From Halorussus halobius (GTDB lineage: Archaea; Halobacteriota; Halobacteria; Halobacteriales; Haladaptataceae), in the NCBI RefSeq assembly GCF_004765805.1, contig NZ_SBIU01000003.1:248001-312000 (forward strand): DNA of 64,000 nucleotides, written 5' to 3'. Shown one piece after another: positions 17,164-25,192 of the stretch. Made by a program: the position numbers and the translations under genes. A model generated the notes under the pieces. That model saw only the letters and a list, made by a program, of their open reading frames with translations. It was not told the origin of the DNA and searched no databases. Every line of letters starts with the position of its first letter. Within the stretch, counting starts at the first letter, position 1.

Positions 17164-18317
17164 GCGCCGGGACGTTCGCCGGTCTGGTCGACCGACTGGC
17201 GGGGTTCACGGCGACCGACCTGCGACTGGCCGTGACGGCGCTCGTCGTGCTCGTCATCGGCGGCGGGGTCGTCGCCGCTCGCTACGGCCGCCGCCGCCTC
17301 CGCGAGCGATTCCCCGACAACGTCGCGAACGTGGCCTACGCCGGCGCGGTCGGACTCGTCATGCTCGGCGCGACGTTCGCGCTCCTCGTTCTCTGGGGCG
17401 TCGACGGCGATGTCGCCCGGACGCTCGCCGAGTTCAACGGCGTCATCGAACAGGGGTTCACGGTTCTCGTGGCGCTGCTCGTACTCGGGGGCGCGTACGT
17501 GGCCAACGGAGCCGTCGGGCGGGCCATCGACAGAATCGTCGAGGACCACGACACCATCACCGAACACCAGAGCGAGATCGTCTACCGCGTCTCGCAGGTG
17601 ACGGTGTACGTCATCGCGCTGGCCATCATCCTCGGGATGTGGGACGTGGACCTCAGCGGCCTGCTGGTCGGGGCCGGGTTCCTCGGCATCGTGGTCGGTA
17701 TGGCCGCCCGTCAGACGCTGGGGTCGCTGCTCGCGGGATTCGTGCTGATGTTCTCCCGGCCGTTCGAGATCGGCGACTGGGTCGAAATCGCCGACGAGGA
17801 GGGAATCGTCACGGACATCTCGGTCGTCAACACCCGAATCCAGACGTTCGACGGCGAGTACGTGATGATTCCCAACGACATCGTGAGCGGGCGGAAGATA
17901 CTCAACAAGAGCCGCAAGGGCCGGCTCCGCATCGAGGTCGAGGTCGGCGTCGACTACGAGGCCGACGTCGAGGCCGCGGCCGAACTCGCCAAGGACGCGA
18001 CCAAGGACCTCGACGAGATAATGAAGGTCCCGGCACCCAAGGTCGTCGTCAAGCAGTTCGGCGACTCCTCGATACTTCTCGGTCTTCGCGTCTGGATCGA
18101 CAAGCCCAGCGCTCGGCGGCGGTGGCGCGCCCGCACCGCCGTCATCCAAGCCGTCAAGACCGCGTTCGACCGCGAGGGCGTCAAGATACCGTTCCCGCAG
18201 CGGGAACTCGCCGGGCGCGAGGAGTCGGGCGGCTTCCGGTTAGCCGACGAACCGGTCGCACGAACGGCGACCGCCGACGGCGGGCTCTCGGAGGGCGACG
18301 AGGTGGGCAGCGAGTGA
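17160..18317 (+). CDS. MscS-family mechanosensitive channel
   Basis: A 385-residue channel with hydrophobic helices at about 18-42, 62-85, 97-118 and 145-185. The pore-lining helix contains VGMAARQTLGSLLAGF, followed by the beta-domain sequence GDWVEIADEEGIVTDI and VMIPNDIVSG. MscS channels open under membrane tension and release solutes on hypo-osmotic shock, a plausible need for a halophile. The start is GTG, overlapping ksgA by 4 bases, and the end overlaps hemK2 by 4 bases. The C-terminal 40 residues are acidic and variable. Confidence 0.88.
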   Translation: MSAGTFAGLVDRLAGFTATDLRLAVTALVVLVIGGGVVAARYGRRRLRERFPDNVANVAYAGAVGLVMLGATFALLVLWGVDGDVARTLAEFNGVIEQGFTVLVALLVLGGAYVANGAVGRAIDRIVEDHDTITEHQSEIVYRVSQVTVYVIALAIILGMWDVDLSGLLVGAGFLGIVVGMAARQTLGSLLAGFVLMFSRPFEIGDWVEIADEEGIVTDISVVNTRIQTFDGEYVMIPNDIVSGRKILNKSRKGRLRIEVEVGVDYEADVEAAAELAKDATKDLDEIMKVPAPKVVVKQFGDSSILLGLRVWIDKPSARRRWRARTAVIQAVKTAFDREGVKIPFPQRELAGREESGGFRLADEPVARTATADGGLSEGDEVGSE

Positions 18318-18898
18318 CCGACCTCGCCGACCGCCGGGACGCCGAGACCGAGGTCTACCAGCCCGCCGAGGACTCGGGCCTGCTCGCCGACGCCGCGATA
18401 GCCGACCTGCATGGGGACGCCACGGCCGACCTCGTACTGGAGGTCGGCACCGGGTCGGGCTACGTCGCCGAGCGGGTCGCCGAGGAGACCGGCGCGCGCG
18501 TCCTCGGCTCGGACGTGAATCCCCACGCTTGCGAGCAGGCCAGCCAGCGGGGGGTAGAAACGGTCAGAGCCGACCTCCTCGACCCTTTCCGTGAGGGGGC
18601 CTTCGACGCCGTCCTGTTCAACCCGCCCTACCTGCCGACCGACCCGGGCACCGAGCGCGACGACTGGATGGCGGTCGCACTGTCGGGCGGCGAGGACGGT
18701 CGTGCGGTCGTCGAACCCTTCCTCGCCGAAGTGAGCCGCGTACTGGCCGAGGACGGCGTCGTCTACCTGCTGGTCAGCAGCCTCGCGGGCGTCGACGAGG
18801 TGGCCGAGCGCGCCGGCTCGGAGGGGTTCGCGGCGGTCGCGCTCCGCGACGAGTCGTTCCCCTTCGAGACGCTGACCGTGCTGAAGCTGGTTCGCTGA
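18314..18898 (+). CDS. HemK2/MTQ2-type protein methyltransferase
   Basis: A 194-residue SAM-dependent methyltransferase with LEVGTGSGYVAERV (SAM loop) and NPPY at 103-106, the motif for methylating the amide nitrogen of glutamine or similar planar groups. The compact size without an N-terminal helical domain fits archaeal/eukaryal HemK2 (Mtq2), which modifies the GGQ loop of release factor aRF1. The start is GTG, overlapping the MscS gene by 4 bases. Co-transcription with ksgA fits a translation-linked role. Confidence 0.85.
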   Translation: MTDLADRRDAETEVYQPAEDSGLLADAAIADLHGDATADLVLEVGTGSGYVAERVAEETGARVLGSDVNPHACEQASQRGVETVRADLLDPFREGAFDAVLFNPPYLPTDPGTERDDWMAVALSGGEDGRAVVEPFLAEVSRVLAEDGVVYLLVSSLAGVDEVAERAGSEGFAAVALRDESFPFETLTVLKLVR

Positions 18899-19028
18899 CC
18901 GGGGCGGGCCCGGCGGAGTCGGCGACCGCCCGCGAGCGACGAGTGTGGCGTGGTACCACGGGCCTATGATTGAAGGTTATTTCCTAAGGAGAAAATATTA
19001 AGCACCAGCATTCCATAGGTCGAGTCAC

Positions 19029-20027
19029 ATGACAGAGCGCGTCGCGACGACGGTGGGAGTGTTCCCGCTTCCGGACTGGGCGAAGTCGGACCTCGCGGAC
19101 CTCAAGGGCCACCAAAAGCACGACCTCGTCGACGGCGACGAGGGCGAGGCAATCACCGGGGCCTACGAGGAGGCCCGCGCGGAGGTCCTCGACCGACAGG
19201 TCGACGCGGGGCTTGACCGCGTGGTCGAGGGTCAACTCCGGTGGGACGACATGCTTGCCCACCCGCTGGCCGTCCACGACGCCGTCGAGACCCGGGGTAT
19301 CGTCCGCTACTACGACAACAACAACTTCTACCGCGAGCCCGTGGTGACCGACGAACTCGGGTTCGACGGTGACGTCGCGCGCGAACTCGACGCTGCGGCC
19401 GACCGCGGAGACCTGCAGGCCGTCGTTCCCGGTCCGTACTCGCTCGCGGACCTCGCCACCGACGAGTTCTACGGCGACGACGCCGACTTCCTCGACGCGG
19501 TCGCCGACTTCCTCGCGAGCGAAGTAGAAGCGTTCCCCGAGGTGGAGACGCTGTTCGTGCTCGAACCCTCGCTGGTCGAGAACCCGCCCGTAGAGGGTGA
19601 AGACGAACGGGCCAGCGAGGCGGTCGACGCGGTTGCGAACGCCGCCGGGCCCGGGACCGACGTGGTGGTCCACACCTACTGGGGCGCGCTCGACGAGAGG
19701 GTCCACGCCCATCTGCTCGACGCCGACGTCGACGCACTGGGCTACGACTTCGTGGCGAACCACGAGGACAACCTCTACAACATCAACGAGTACGGCACCA
19801 AGGAGTCCATCGCGGCCGGGGTCGTCGACGGCCAGAACACGCTGGTCGAGGACGCCGAGCAGATCGCCGAGCGCGCCGACTGGCTGGAAGAGAACACGCC
19901 CGCTGCCGACTTCGAGACCGTCTACCTGACGCCGAACACCGAACTGTTCTACCTGCCGTACTCGACGTTCGAGGAGAAACTCGCCGCGCTGGGCGAGGCG
20001 ACCGACATCGCGGAGGTGACGGCATGA
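19029..20027 (+). CDS. MetE-like methionine synthase subunit lacking the zinc cysteines
   Basis: A 332-residue TIM-barrel protein related to cobalamin-independent methionine synthase (TTVGVFPLPDWAKSDL start). It differs from catalytic MetE at the zinc site: the usual HxC reads HTY (His215, Tyr217), and the usual SPDCG segment reads TPNTELFYLPY near 301, so the two zinc cysteines are missing. It probably serves as a partner, for example in methyl-donor binding, of the zinc-bearing protein encoded next, which it overlaps by 4 bases. Haloarchaea commonly carry the pair side by side. An AATATTAAG box lies about 33 bases upstream. Confidence 0.82.
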   Translation: MTERVATTVGVFPLPDWAKSDLADLKGHQKHDLVDGDEGEAITGAYEEARAEVLDRQVDAGLDRVVEGQLRWDDMLAHPLAVHDAVETRGIVRYYDNNNFYREPVVTDELGFDGDVARELDAAADRGDLQAVVPGPYSLADLATDEFYGDDADFLDAVADFLASEVEAFPEVETLFVLEPSLVENPPVEGEDERASEAVDAVANAAGPGTDVVVHTYWGALDERVHAHLLDADVDALGYDFVANHEDNLYNINEYGTKESIAAGVVDGQNTLVEDAEQIAERADWLEENTPAADFETVYLTPNTELFYLPYSTFEEKLAALGEATDIAEVTA

Positions 20028-21091
20028 CCTCGAACCGCGAGCAGTTCCGTCCCGAAGGACATCCCAACGACCACTTCCTGTTGACGACCGTCGTCGGTTC
20101 GTACCCCAAACCGAAGTGGGTCGACCGGGCCCGCGACCTCTACGAGGACGACGAGGCGGATTTCGACGCGGACGCGTGGCAGGAGGCCAAAGACGACGCG
20201 GCCCGACTCATCACCGACGAACACGAGCGCGCCGGCCTCGACGTGGTGGTCGACGGCGAGATGCGCCGCAACGAGATGGTCGAGTACTTCGCCCACCGCA
20301 TCGGGGGCTACGAGTTCAACGGGCCCGTGAAGGTGTGGGGCCACAACACCTTCGACAAGCCGTCGGTCGTCTCGGACGTGACCTACGACGAGACGTGGCT
20401 GGTCGACGAGTACGAGTTCACCGCGAGCGTCGCCGACCGCCCGGTGAAGGTGCCCATCACGGGGCCGTACACCCTCGCGAACTGGAGCTTCAACGAGGCG
20501 TACGACGACACCGAGGCGCTGGCCCGCGACCTCGCGGACCTCGTGAACACGGAGGTCGAGAAGCTGGTCGAGGCGGGCGCGCGCTACGTCCAGATCGACG
20601 AGCCCGCGCTGGCGACGACGCCCGACGACCACGCCATCGTCGGCGACTGCCTCGAACGCATCGCCGCGGACATCCCCGACGACGTGCGAATCGGGCTACA
20701 CGTCTGTTACGGCGACTACTCGCGCATCTACCCGGAGATTCTGGAGTTCCCGGTCGACGAGTTCGACCTCGAACTCGCCAACGGCGACTACGACCAACTC
20801 GACGTGTTCCGGGAGCCGGAGTTCACCGCCGACCTCGCGCTCGGGGTCGTCGACGCTCACGACGCCGACGTGGAATCGGTCGAGCGGATAAAGCGCAACA
20901 TCCGGAAGGGACTCGAGGTGGTGCCGCCCGAGCAGTTGACGGTCAGTCCGGACTGTGGCGTCAAGCTCCTCCCGCGCGAGGTGGCCTACGAGAAGATGGC
21001 GAACCTCGTGCGTGCCGCGCGGGAGGTCGAGCAGGCGCTCGACGCCGGTGAGATAGACGTCGACCGGTCGGCTGCGACCGCCGACGACTGA
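20024..21091 (+). CDS. Zinc-dependent methionine synthase (MetE core)
   Basis: A 355-residue MetE C-terminal-type barrel with intact zinc ligands: His226 and Cys228 in LHVCYGD and Cys311 in SPDCGVKLL. The N-terminal TTVVGSYPKPKW segment is the homocysteine-side signature. It should transfer a methyl group to homocysteine to make methionine. It is about half the length of bacterial MetE because the N-terminal duplicate barrel is absent, consistent with archaeal core MetE enzymes that use a methyl donor other than polyglutamyl methyl-THF. It is translated with the upstream zinc-less paralogue (ATGA overlap). Confidence 0.88.
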   Translation: MTSNREQFRPEGHPNDHFLLTTVVGSYPKPKWVDRARDLYEDDEADFDADAWQEAKDDAARLITDEHERAGLDVVVDGEMRRNEMVEYFAHRIGGYEFNGPVKVWGHNTFDKPSVVSDVTYDETWLVDEYEFTASVADRPVKVPITGPYTLANWSFNEAYDDTEALARDLADLVNTEVEKLVEAGARYVQIDEPALATTPDDHAIVGDCLERIAADIPDDVRIGLHVCYGDYSRIYPEILEFPVDEFDLELANGDYDQLDVFREPEFTADLALGVVDAHDADVESVERIKRNIRKGLEVVPPEQLTVSPDCGVKLLPREVAYEKMANLVRAAREVEQALDAGEIDVDRSAATADD

Positions 21092-21552
21092 CCGACCGGC
21101 TGTGACCGGTGATGGCGCTCGGAGGGGCTGACAGGCGGCGCGCGTGGCGGTCGAGGCGTCTCGCGGCGGTGCCGTTCGGCCCCGCCTCACGGGGCGACTC
21201 GCATCCGGAACGTCGCGCGCCGCGCGACCGCGAACGCGTCCCGGCCCGGCTCAGGTCACGACCCGACTTGGCCGCGCTTTCGTACTTGAAGTTTTGTGAC
21301 GGCGAGCGAGCGTCGCGTACCGGTGGTCACCCGCGCTCTACACGCCCCGAACGCGGACAGTCCCGTGAGAATTGCAGGACCCAACGCGGTCGACTGGCCC
21401 GTGACCTAAAACCGCCGTTGCAGGGCGCGCGAGTTTGCTGGATACCCGCTGTCCGGTGTCGGAACGCACGCGAACGGCTCTGCTAGCGGAGGCCCCGCGC
21501 GCCGGCCGCGGACGGCATCGGGAGACGAAAATATTCCAGTACCACATCAATC
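21092..21552. other. Intergenic region without recognised genes
   Basis: About 460 GC-rich bases between the methionine synthase and radical SAM genes. Open frames in this stretch are rich in Arg and Pro and look like chance frames. A local GGCCCCGCC/GGGGCG inverted pair near 21179-21195 is unremarkable. No tRNA, H-family repeat or known riboswitch was seen. Confidence 0.5.
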
Positions 21553-21590
21553 AATAAAGTTTACGTGCCTTTATTTTATACGGTATTTGT
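21553..21590 (+). promoter_or_regulatory. AT-rich promoter of the radical SAM gene
   Basis: AATAAAGTTTA (21553-21563) and TTATTTTATA (21571-21580) stand out in a GC-rich surrounding. The second box predicts a transcription start near 21600-21606. That would put the small frame at 21591 outside the transcript and give the radical SAM mRNA a leader of about 80 bases. The first box would instead start at about 21585-21590 and include it. Confidence 0.5.
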
Positions 21591-21683
21591 ATGCCATCAG
21601 GTACGGAGAGGAACGGTGCGACCGACGGTTTCGGTGGGGCGTCGACCCGACAGCAACGAGGCGAAACGGAGGGGTGCAAATAG
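21591..21683 (+). CDS. Possible 30-codon upstream frame
   Basis: A short frame (MPSGTERNGATDGFGG... ending EGCK) that stops with TAG directly before the ATG of the radical SAM gene and in the same reading frame. It is Gly/Thr/Arg-rich with one cysteine next to its end. It could be a leader peptide that couples translation, a second tiny substrate, or chance. The purine-rich GGAGGGG at 21668-21674 inside it is a ribosome binding site for the next gene, so coding may not be its purpose. Confidence 0.25.
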   Translation: MPSGTERNGATDGFGGASTRQQRGETEGCK

Positions 21684-22763
21684 ATGCAACCCGTCCGACT
21701 CTCGGTGTTTCTCGACTACAAGTGTAACTTCGCCTGCGACCACTGTAGCGTCGGGAGCAGTCCCGAGACCGAATTCGAGATGGAAGAGGACTTCCTGGAT
21801 TCGGTCTTCGAGCAGTTGGACGACGTCGACTCGCTCCAACAGGTCGTGTTCACCGGCGGCGAGGTGACCCTCCACAAGGAGCGACTGCTCGAGTCCATCG
21901 AGCGCGCTTCCGAGAAGGGGTATCTGACTCGGATCGTGTCGAACGGCTGGTGGGCCCACGACATGGCGAGCGCCCGCGAGATGGTCGACGAACTGGTCGA
22001 GGCCGGTCTCGACGAGTTGAACACGAGCTACGACGACTTCCACACGGACTACATGGCGGTCGAGAACATCGTGAACCTCGTGGAAGCGAGCGTCGAGCGC
22101 GACATGACGGTCGCGGTCGCGTGCGTCGTCGGGGACGAAGACCCGGAGTACGACCGCGAGCGAATCGAGTCGCTCGTCGACGAACGACTCGACACGCCCG
22201 TCGAACAGCGCCGCGACGTGACGCTCATCGAGGACGTCGCCGCGCCGCTCGGGTCGGGGGCGCAACTCGACACCGCGAACGTGGCCGCAATCAACGAGAT
22301 CGACCGAGGATGTACCGACGTGATGAACACCCTGTCGGTCCACCCGGACGGGACCGTCAAGTCCTGTTGTGGCCACGCGATGTTCTACTATCCCGACCTC
22401 ACCATGGGAAGCCTCCACGAGGAACCGCTGGCCGACATCGTCGAGCGCGGTAAGGGGAACCTCATCTACTGGCTCATCCACGAGGTCGGCCCGGTCGAAC
22501 TCATCGACCGACTCGATGTCGACAACGACACGGATTACGCCAACATCTGCCACGCCTGTGGCGACCTGCTCGGCGCACACCGCGAAGACCTCTTCGAGTA
22601 CATCCGGGAGAATCAGGAAGAACTCGTCCGCGACGACATCCTGCTCAACGACGCCGTACAAAAACGGGTCGGGTCACTGATGGAGAACCGTGAAGAGGTG
22701 TTGAACCATCTCGCGGAGGTCCGCGAAACCGACAGCGAGGACACGGAGTTCCTCTCCGCGTAG
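21684..22763 (+). CDS. Radical SAM/SPASM peptide-modifying enzyme
   Basis: A 359-residue radical SAM protein. Cys14, Cys18 and Cys21 in CNFACDHC bind the catalytic 4Fe-4S cluster that cleaves SAM; FTGGE (56-60) is the SAM-binding GGE motif. The C-terminal part holds a SPASM-like cysteine set (Cys210, Cys228, Cys229, Cys289, Cys292) for auxiliary clusters. Such enzymes install thioether, C-C or D-amino-acid changes in ribosomal peptides. A clear GGAGG site 9 bases before the ATG fixes the start. The next gene, 114 bases downstream, encodes an acidic protein with a cysteine-containing hydrophobic tail, the likely substrate. SPASM proteins can also mature other enzymes, but no such partner is adjacent. 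Confidence 0.88.
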   Translation: MQPVRLSVFLDYKCNFACDHCSVGSSPETEFEMEEDFLDSVFEQLDDVDSLQQVVFTGGEVTLHKERLLESIERASEKGYLTRIVSNGWWAHDMASAREMVDELVEAGLDELNTSYDDFHTDYMAVENIVNLVEASVERDMTVAVACVVGDEDPEYDRERIESLVDERLDTPVEQRRDVTLIEDVAAPLGSGAQLDTANVAAINEIDRGCTDVMNTLSVHPDGTVKSCCGHAMFYYPDLTMGSLHEEPLADIVERGKGNLIYWLIHEVGPVELIDRLDVDNDTDYANICHACGDLLGAHREDLFEYIRENQEELVRDDILLNDAVQKRVGSLMENREEVLNHLAEVRETDSEDTEFLSA

Positions 22764-22843
22764 GCCCGAACCGATTACTGATTCACGGTGGTACTGTGCC
22801 GTCAACAGGTGTCTAGCGAATTATATTTTATCAATATCTCATA

Positions 22844-22877
22844 AAAATTTATATGCCCGGGCGAAGAGAGGTGTCGT
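22844..22877 (+). promoter_or_regulatory. Promoter and ribosome binding site of the precursor-like gene
   Basis: AAAATTTATAT (about 22844-22854) is a strong haloarchaeal TATA-type box 24-34 bases before the ATG at 22878. GAGGTG (22868-22873) could act as a Shine-Dalgarno site if the transcript starts slightly upstream. The gene therefore has its own promoter, separate from the radical SAM gene. Confidence 0.6.
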
Positions 22878-23351
22878 ATGGCAGACGCCGTTCAAGCCGC
22901 TGCACGAATCGATCACACGGACAGTGCCGCGTATCAAGACAGCGAGTTCAACACTGACCTCGACGTCGAGACGGTACAGACGATCAACGCGCAGGCGTAT
23001 CTCGACGCCGAACCCACCGAGGACCACCTCGAGGAGATCGAGTTCGACCAGGTCGTGACCGACGAGGACATCGAGTCGATGAGGTCACTGGAGTTCGACG
23101 CCGACGACTTCGACGTCGATGTCCTAGACGACACAGAGGAACTCGAATCCGCCGCTGCCGACTGCGAATTCACCGCCGACGAACTCCAGATGCTGACCGA
23201 GCTTCGCTCGGCGTTCCGTCAAGCCGACCGGGACGAAATCAACCTCGCCGACGAAGGATTCGGACAGCAGGCGATGATCTGCACCTTCACGGTGTGTACG
23301 GTCCACGCGACCGTCGTCGTTGAAGTTCAAGTCAGCATAAGCGGTGTCTGA
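22878..23351 (+). CDS. Candidate radical SAM-modified precursor protein
   Basis: A 157-residue protein I do not recognise as a known family. Residues 1-130 are very acidic with predicted helices (ADELQMLTELRSAFRQAD near 100-117) and one cysteine (Cys96). The last 25 residues change character completely: MICTFTVCTVHATVV followed by VEVQVSISGV is hydrophobic, beta-branched, free of basic residues and has two cysteines (Cys135, Cys140). This leader-plus-core layout directly after a radical SAM/SPASM gene is typical of precursors of thioether- or epimerase-modified peptides. It has its own strong promoter, as expected for a substrate needed in excess. No protease or transporter gene is adjacent. 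A structural role without modification remains possible. Confidence 0.65.
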   Translation: MADAVQAAARIDHTDSAAYQDSEFNTDLDVETVQTINAQAYLDAEPTEDHLEEIEFDQVVTDEDIESMRSLEFDADDFDVDVLDDTEELESAAADCEFTADELQMLTELRSAFRQADRDEINLADEGFGQQAMICTFTVCTVHATVVVEVQVSISGV

Positions 23352-23361
23352 GGAGTCACAA

Positions 23362-23383
23362 CGTTCGACTTTTCCCGCGAACG
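23362..23383 (+). terminator. Possible terminator hairpin after the precursor-like gene
   Basis: CGTTCG (23362-23367) pairs with CGAACG (23378-23383), enclosing a TTTT run. It begins 11 bases after the stop codon and precedes the convergent ndk gene, where a bidirectional stop would be useful. Confidence 0.4.
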
Positions 23384-23406
23384 AAAAGTGAAACTGCGTC
23401 GCTACG

Positions 23407-23871
23407 CTACTCGTAGAGCCACTGCTCGTCGACGCGCTCGTAGTCGACCAGTTCCGCCTCGTCGAAGAACAGGTCGATCTCGCGCTCGTTGGCGCCCTCG
23501 TCCTCGTGGTCGGAGCCGTGGATGACGTTCCGGCCGAGGTCGAGGCCGTAGTCGCCCCGGATGGTGCCGGGCGCGGACTCGGCGGGGTCGGTCTCGCCCA
23601 TCATCTTGCGGACCTGCCGGGTCGCGTCCTGACCCTCCCACACCATGGCGAAGACCGGGCCGGAGGTGATGAACTCGACGAGCCCCTCGAAGAAGGGCTT
23701 GCCCTCGTGTTCGCCGTAGTGGTCGTGGGCGAGTTCCTCGTCCATCTGCATGAACTTGCCGGCGACCATCTTGAGGCCGCGCTCCTCCAGTCGGCCGACG
23801 ATTTCGCCGATGAGGCCGCGCTGGACCCCGTCGGGCTTGACCATCACGAAGGTACGCTCGGTCTCGCTCAT
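23407..23871 (-). CDS. ndk: Nucleoside diphosphate kinase
   Basis: A 154-residue Ndk, which transfers the gamma phosphate of ATP to other nucleoside diphosphates through a phospho-histidine. The catalytic histidine is His118 in NVIHGSD, and the [13 protein letters not shown] start and [14 protein letters not shown] segments are diagnostic. It is the last gene of a minus-strand operon with L7Ae, S28e and L24e, overlapping L24e by 4 bases. This linkage is widely conserved in archaea. Confidence 0.96.
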   Translation of the reverse strand: MSETERTFVMVKPDGVQRGLIGEIVGRLEERGLKMVAGKFMQMDEELAHDHYGEHEGKPFFEGLVEFITSGPVFAMVWEGQDATRQVRKMMGETDPAESAPGTIRGDYGLDLGRNVIHGSDHEDEGANEREIDLFFDEAELVDYERVDEQWLYE

Positions 23872-24059
23872 CGCTCGCCCTCCTCACTGCCTCCTTCCTC
23901 GGTCCACTCGAGGTCGCGCGGTTCGCGGTCGAGGTCGGCGTTCTTCTCGCACTTGGCCGAGCAGAAGTGGACCGTGCTACCGTCGGTGCGGACGTACATC
24001 GTGCCGGTGCCGGGCTCGATGTCCGACCCGCAAAAGTCACACGCTCTGGTCTGGGGCAT
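23868..24059 (-). CDS. rpl24e: Large-subunit ribosomal protein L24e
   Basis: A 63-residue protein starting [17 protein letters not shown], with four cysteines in two CxxC-type pairs (CDFC and CSAKC) that form the L24e zinc finger. The C-terminal acidic tail ([10 protein letters not shown]) is halophile-specific. It lies between S28e and ndk in the L7Ae-S28e-L24e-ndk operon. Confidence 0.95.
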   Translation of the reverse strand: MPQTRACDFCGSDIEPGTGTMYVRTDGSTVHFCSAKCEKNADLDREPRDLEWTEEGGSEEGER

Positions 24060-24062
24060 CGG

Positions 24063-24290
24063 TCACTGACCTCCGATGGAGTCGGCTTCGCGGGCTGTCT
24101 CGCGCAGTTGCAACACGTCGCCCTCGCGGACGGGGCCGAGGCAGTTCCGCGTGATGATGCGGCCCTGGTTCTCGCCCTCGCGGATGCGGCACTTGACCTG
24201 CATGGCCTCGCCGTGCATCCCCGTCTTGCCGACGATCTCGATCACTTCGGCGGGCGTGGAGCCTCCTTCTTCGGATTCCTCTGCGCTCAT
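24063..24290 (-). CDS. rps28e: Small-subunit ribosomal protein S28e
   Basis: A 75-residue OB-fold protein. The stretch [18 protein letters not shown] and the ending [13 protein letters not shown] are the S28e signature. It binds near the mRNA exit channel of the 30S subunit. The acidic first 12 residues are a halophilic extension. It is separated from L24e by 3 bases and from L7Ae by 12. Confidence 0.95.
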   Translation of the reverse strand: MSAEESEEGGSTPAEVIEIVGKTGMHGEAMQVKCRIREGENQGRIITRNCLGPVREGDVLQLRETAREADSIGGQ

Positions 24291-24302
24291 GACTGGACCA
24301 CC

Positions 24303-24665
24303 TTATCGAAGTTCCTCGACCTTGTCGGCGACGTCCTCGACGTCGTCCTCGGCCTCGCCGGCGTCGGTGACGGCGGCGGCGGCGCTTCCGACTTCGAGGC
24401 CGGCGGCGTGGCCGATGTCGTCCTGGGTCTCGACGAAGACGAAGGGGATGCCCTTCTCGTCGGCCAGCTCGGGGAGGTGCATCACGATCTCCTCGGGCTG
24501 GACGTCCTCGGCGATGTAGACGAGGTCGGCGTTGCCGCGCTCGACGGCCTTGGTCGTCTCGTTGGTTCCTTTCTTCACGGTTCCGGTGTCTCGGGCGACC
24601 TCGAGCGCCTCGACGGCGCGGTCCTGAAGGTCGGCTGGGACGTCGAAGTTTACGTACACTGGCAT
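24303..24665 (-). CDS. rpl7ae: Ribosomal protein L7Ae
   Basis: A 120-residue kink-turn binding protein with [25 protein letters not shown] split across residues 36-60. It serves in the 50S subunit and, in archaea, also in box C/D and H/ACA guide RNPs and RNase P. It is the first gene of the operon with S28e, L24e and ndk. About 215 bases of promoter-bearing sequence separate it from the divergent thiamine-binding protein gene. Confidence 0.96.
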   Translation of the reverse strand: MPVYVNFDVPADLQDRAVEALEVARDTGTVKKGTNETTKAVERGNADLVYIAEDVQPEEIVMHLPELADEKGIPFVFVETQDDIGHAAGLEVGSAAAAVTDAGEAEDDVEDVADKVEELR

Positions 24666-24880
24666 AGGTTGTTCACCTCCCCGCGCGTCGGCTCAGGCTC
24701 CCCTGCCGGTCGAATCCTGTGCGGCTAGGAGCATCATCAACCGCGCGCAGGTCGTACCCTTGGGTAGTTCGTCACCCCTTAAAAGCGCTTTCAAATGCTA
24801 CGACGGCGTGGGAACCGGAGACACGGGCAGGGCGGTGGGACGAAACGACGAAGGACGCGGGGGTCGTCTCACCGCTCGTC

Positions 24881-25192
24881 ATGACGGTAGTCGCGCTCCT
24901 GAGCGTCGCACCGGTAATCGAAGACAGCATGGCCGACGAAGTGGCGAACGCGGTCGCCGCCCTGGACGACTTCGACGTCTCGTACGAGACTAATCCGATG
25001 GGGACGGTGATCGAGGCCGACTCGACCGAGGAGCTGTTCGCGGCGGCCCGTGCCGCTCACGAGGCGGTCGACGGCGACCGCGTGAGCACGTTCCTCAAGA
25101 TAGACGACAAGCGTGCGCGCGAGCAACGCGCACGCGAGAAGGTCGACGCGGTCGAGGAGTCGCTGGGCCGGCCGGCCAAGCGAGAGCGCTAG
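24881..25192 (+). CDS. MTH1187-type thiamine-binding protein
   Basis: A 103-residue protein of the MTH1187/UPF0045 family. MTVVALLSVAPVIEDSMADEV, then NPMGTVIEAD and STFLKIDDKR, match the family's ferredoxin-like fold, which binds thiamine-like ligands as a tetramer. The frame is open from 24719, but only the ATG at 24881 gives the family N-terminus. The last 25 residues are a charged helix. It is convergent with the CoA transferase gene and overlaps its end by 4 bases. Confidence 0.8.
   Translation: MTVVALLSVAPVIEDSMADEVANAVAALDDFDVSYETNPMGTVIEADSTEELFAAARAAHEAVDGDRVSTFLKIDDKRAREQRAREKVDAVEESLGRPAKRER

Noticed and set aside
21109-21486. 125-codon open frame between the methionine synthase and radical SAM genes
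   Set aside because: Arg-rich, no recognisable fold, no promoter at its start, composition typical of chance frames in GC-rich spacers.
23362-23389. Interleaved CGTTCG/CGAACG and ACTTTT/AAAAGT pairs as an H-type pseudoknot
   Set aside because: The two stems would need crossing loops of zero bases, which is not physically possible. A simple hairpin terminator is enough.
24719-24880. Upstream extension of the thiamine-binding protein gene
   Set aside because: The extra 54 residues do not match the family, which begins at MTVVALLSV, and they overlap the promoter area of the divergent L7Ae operon.
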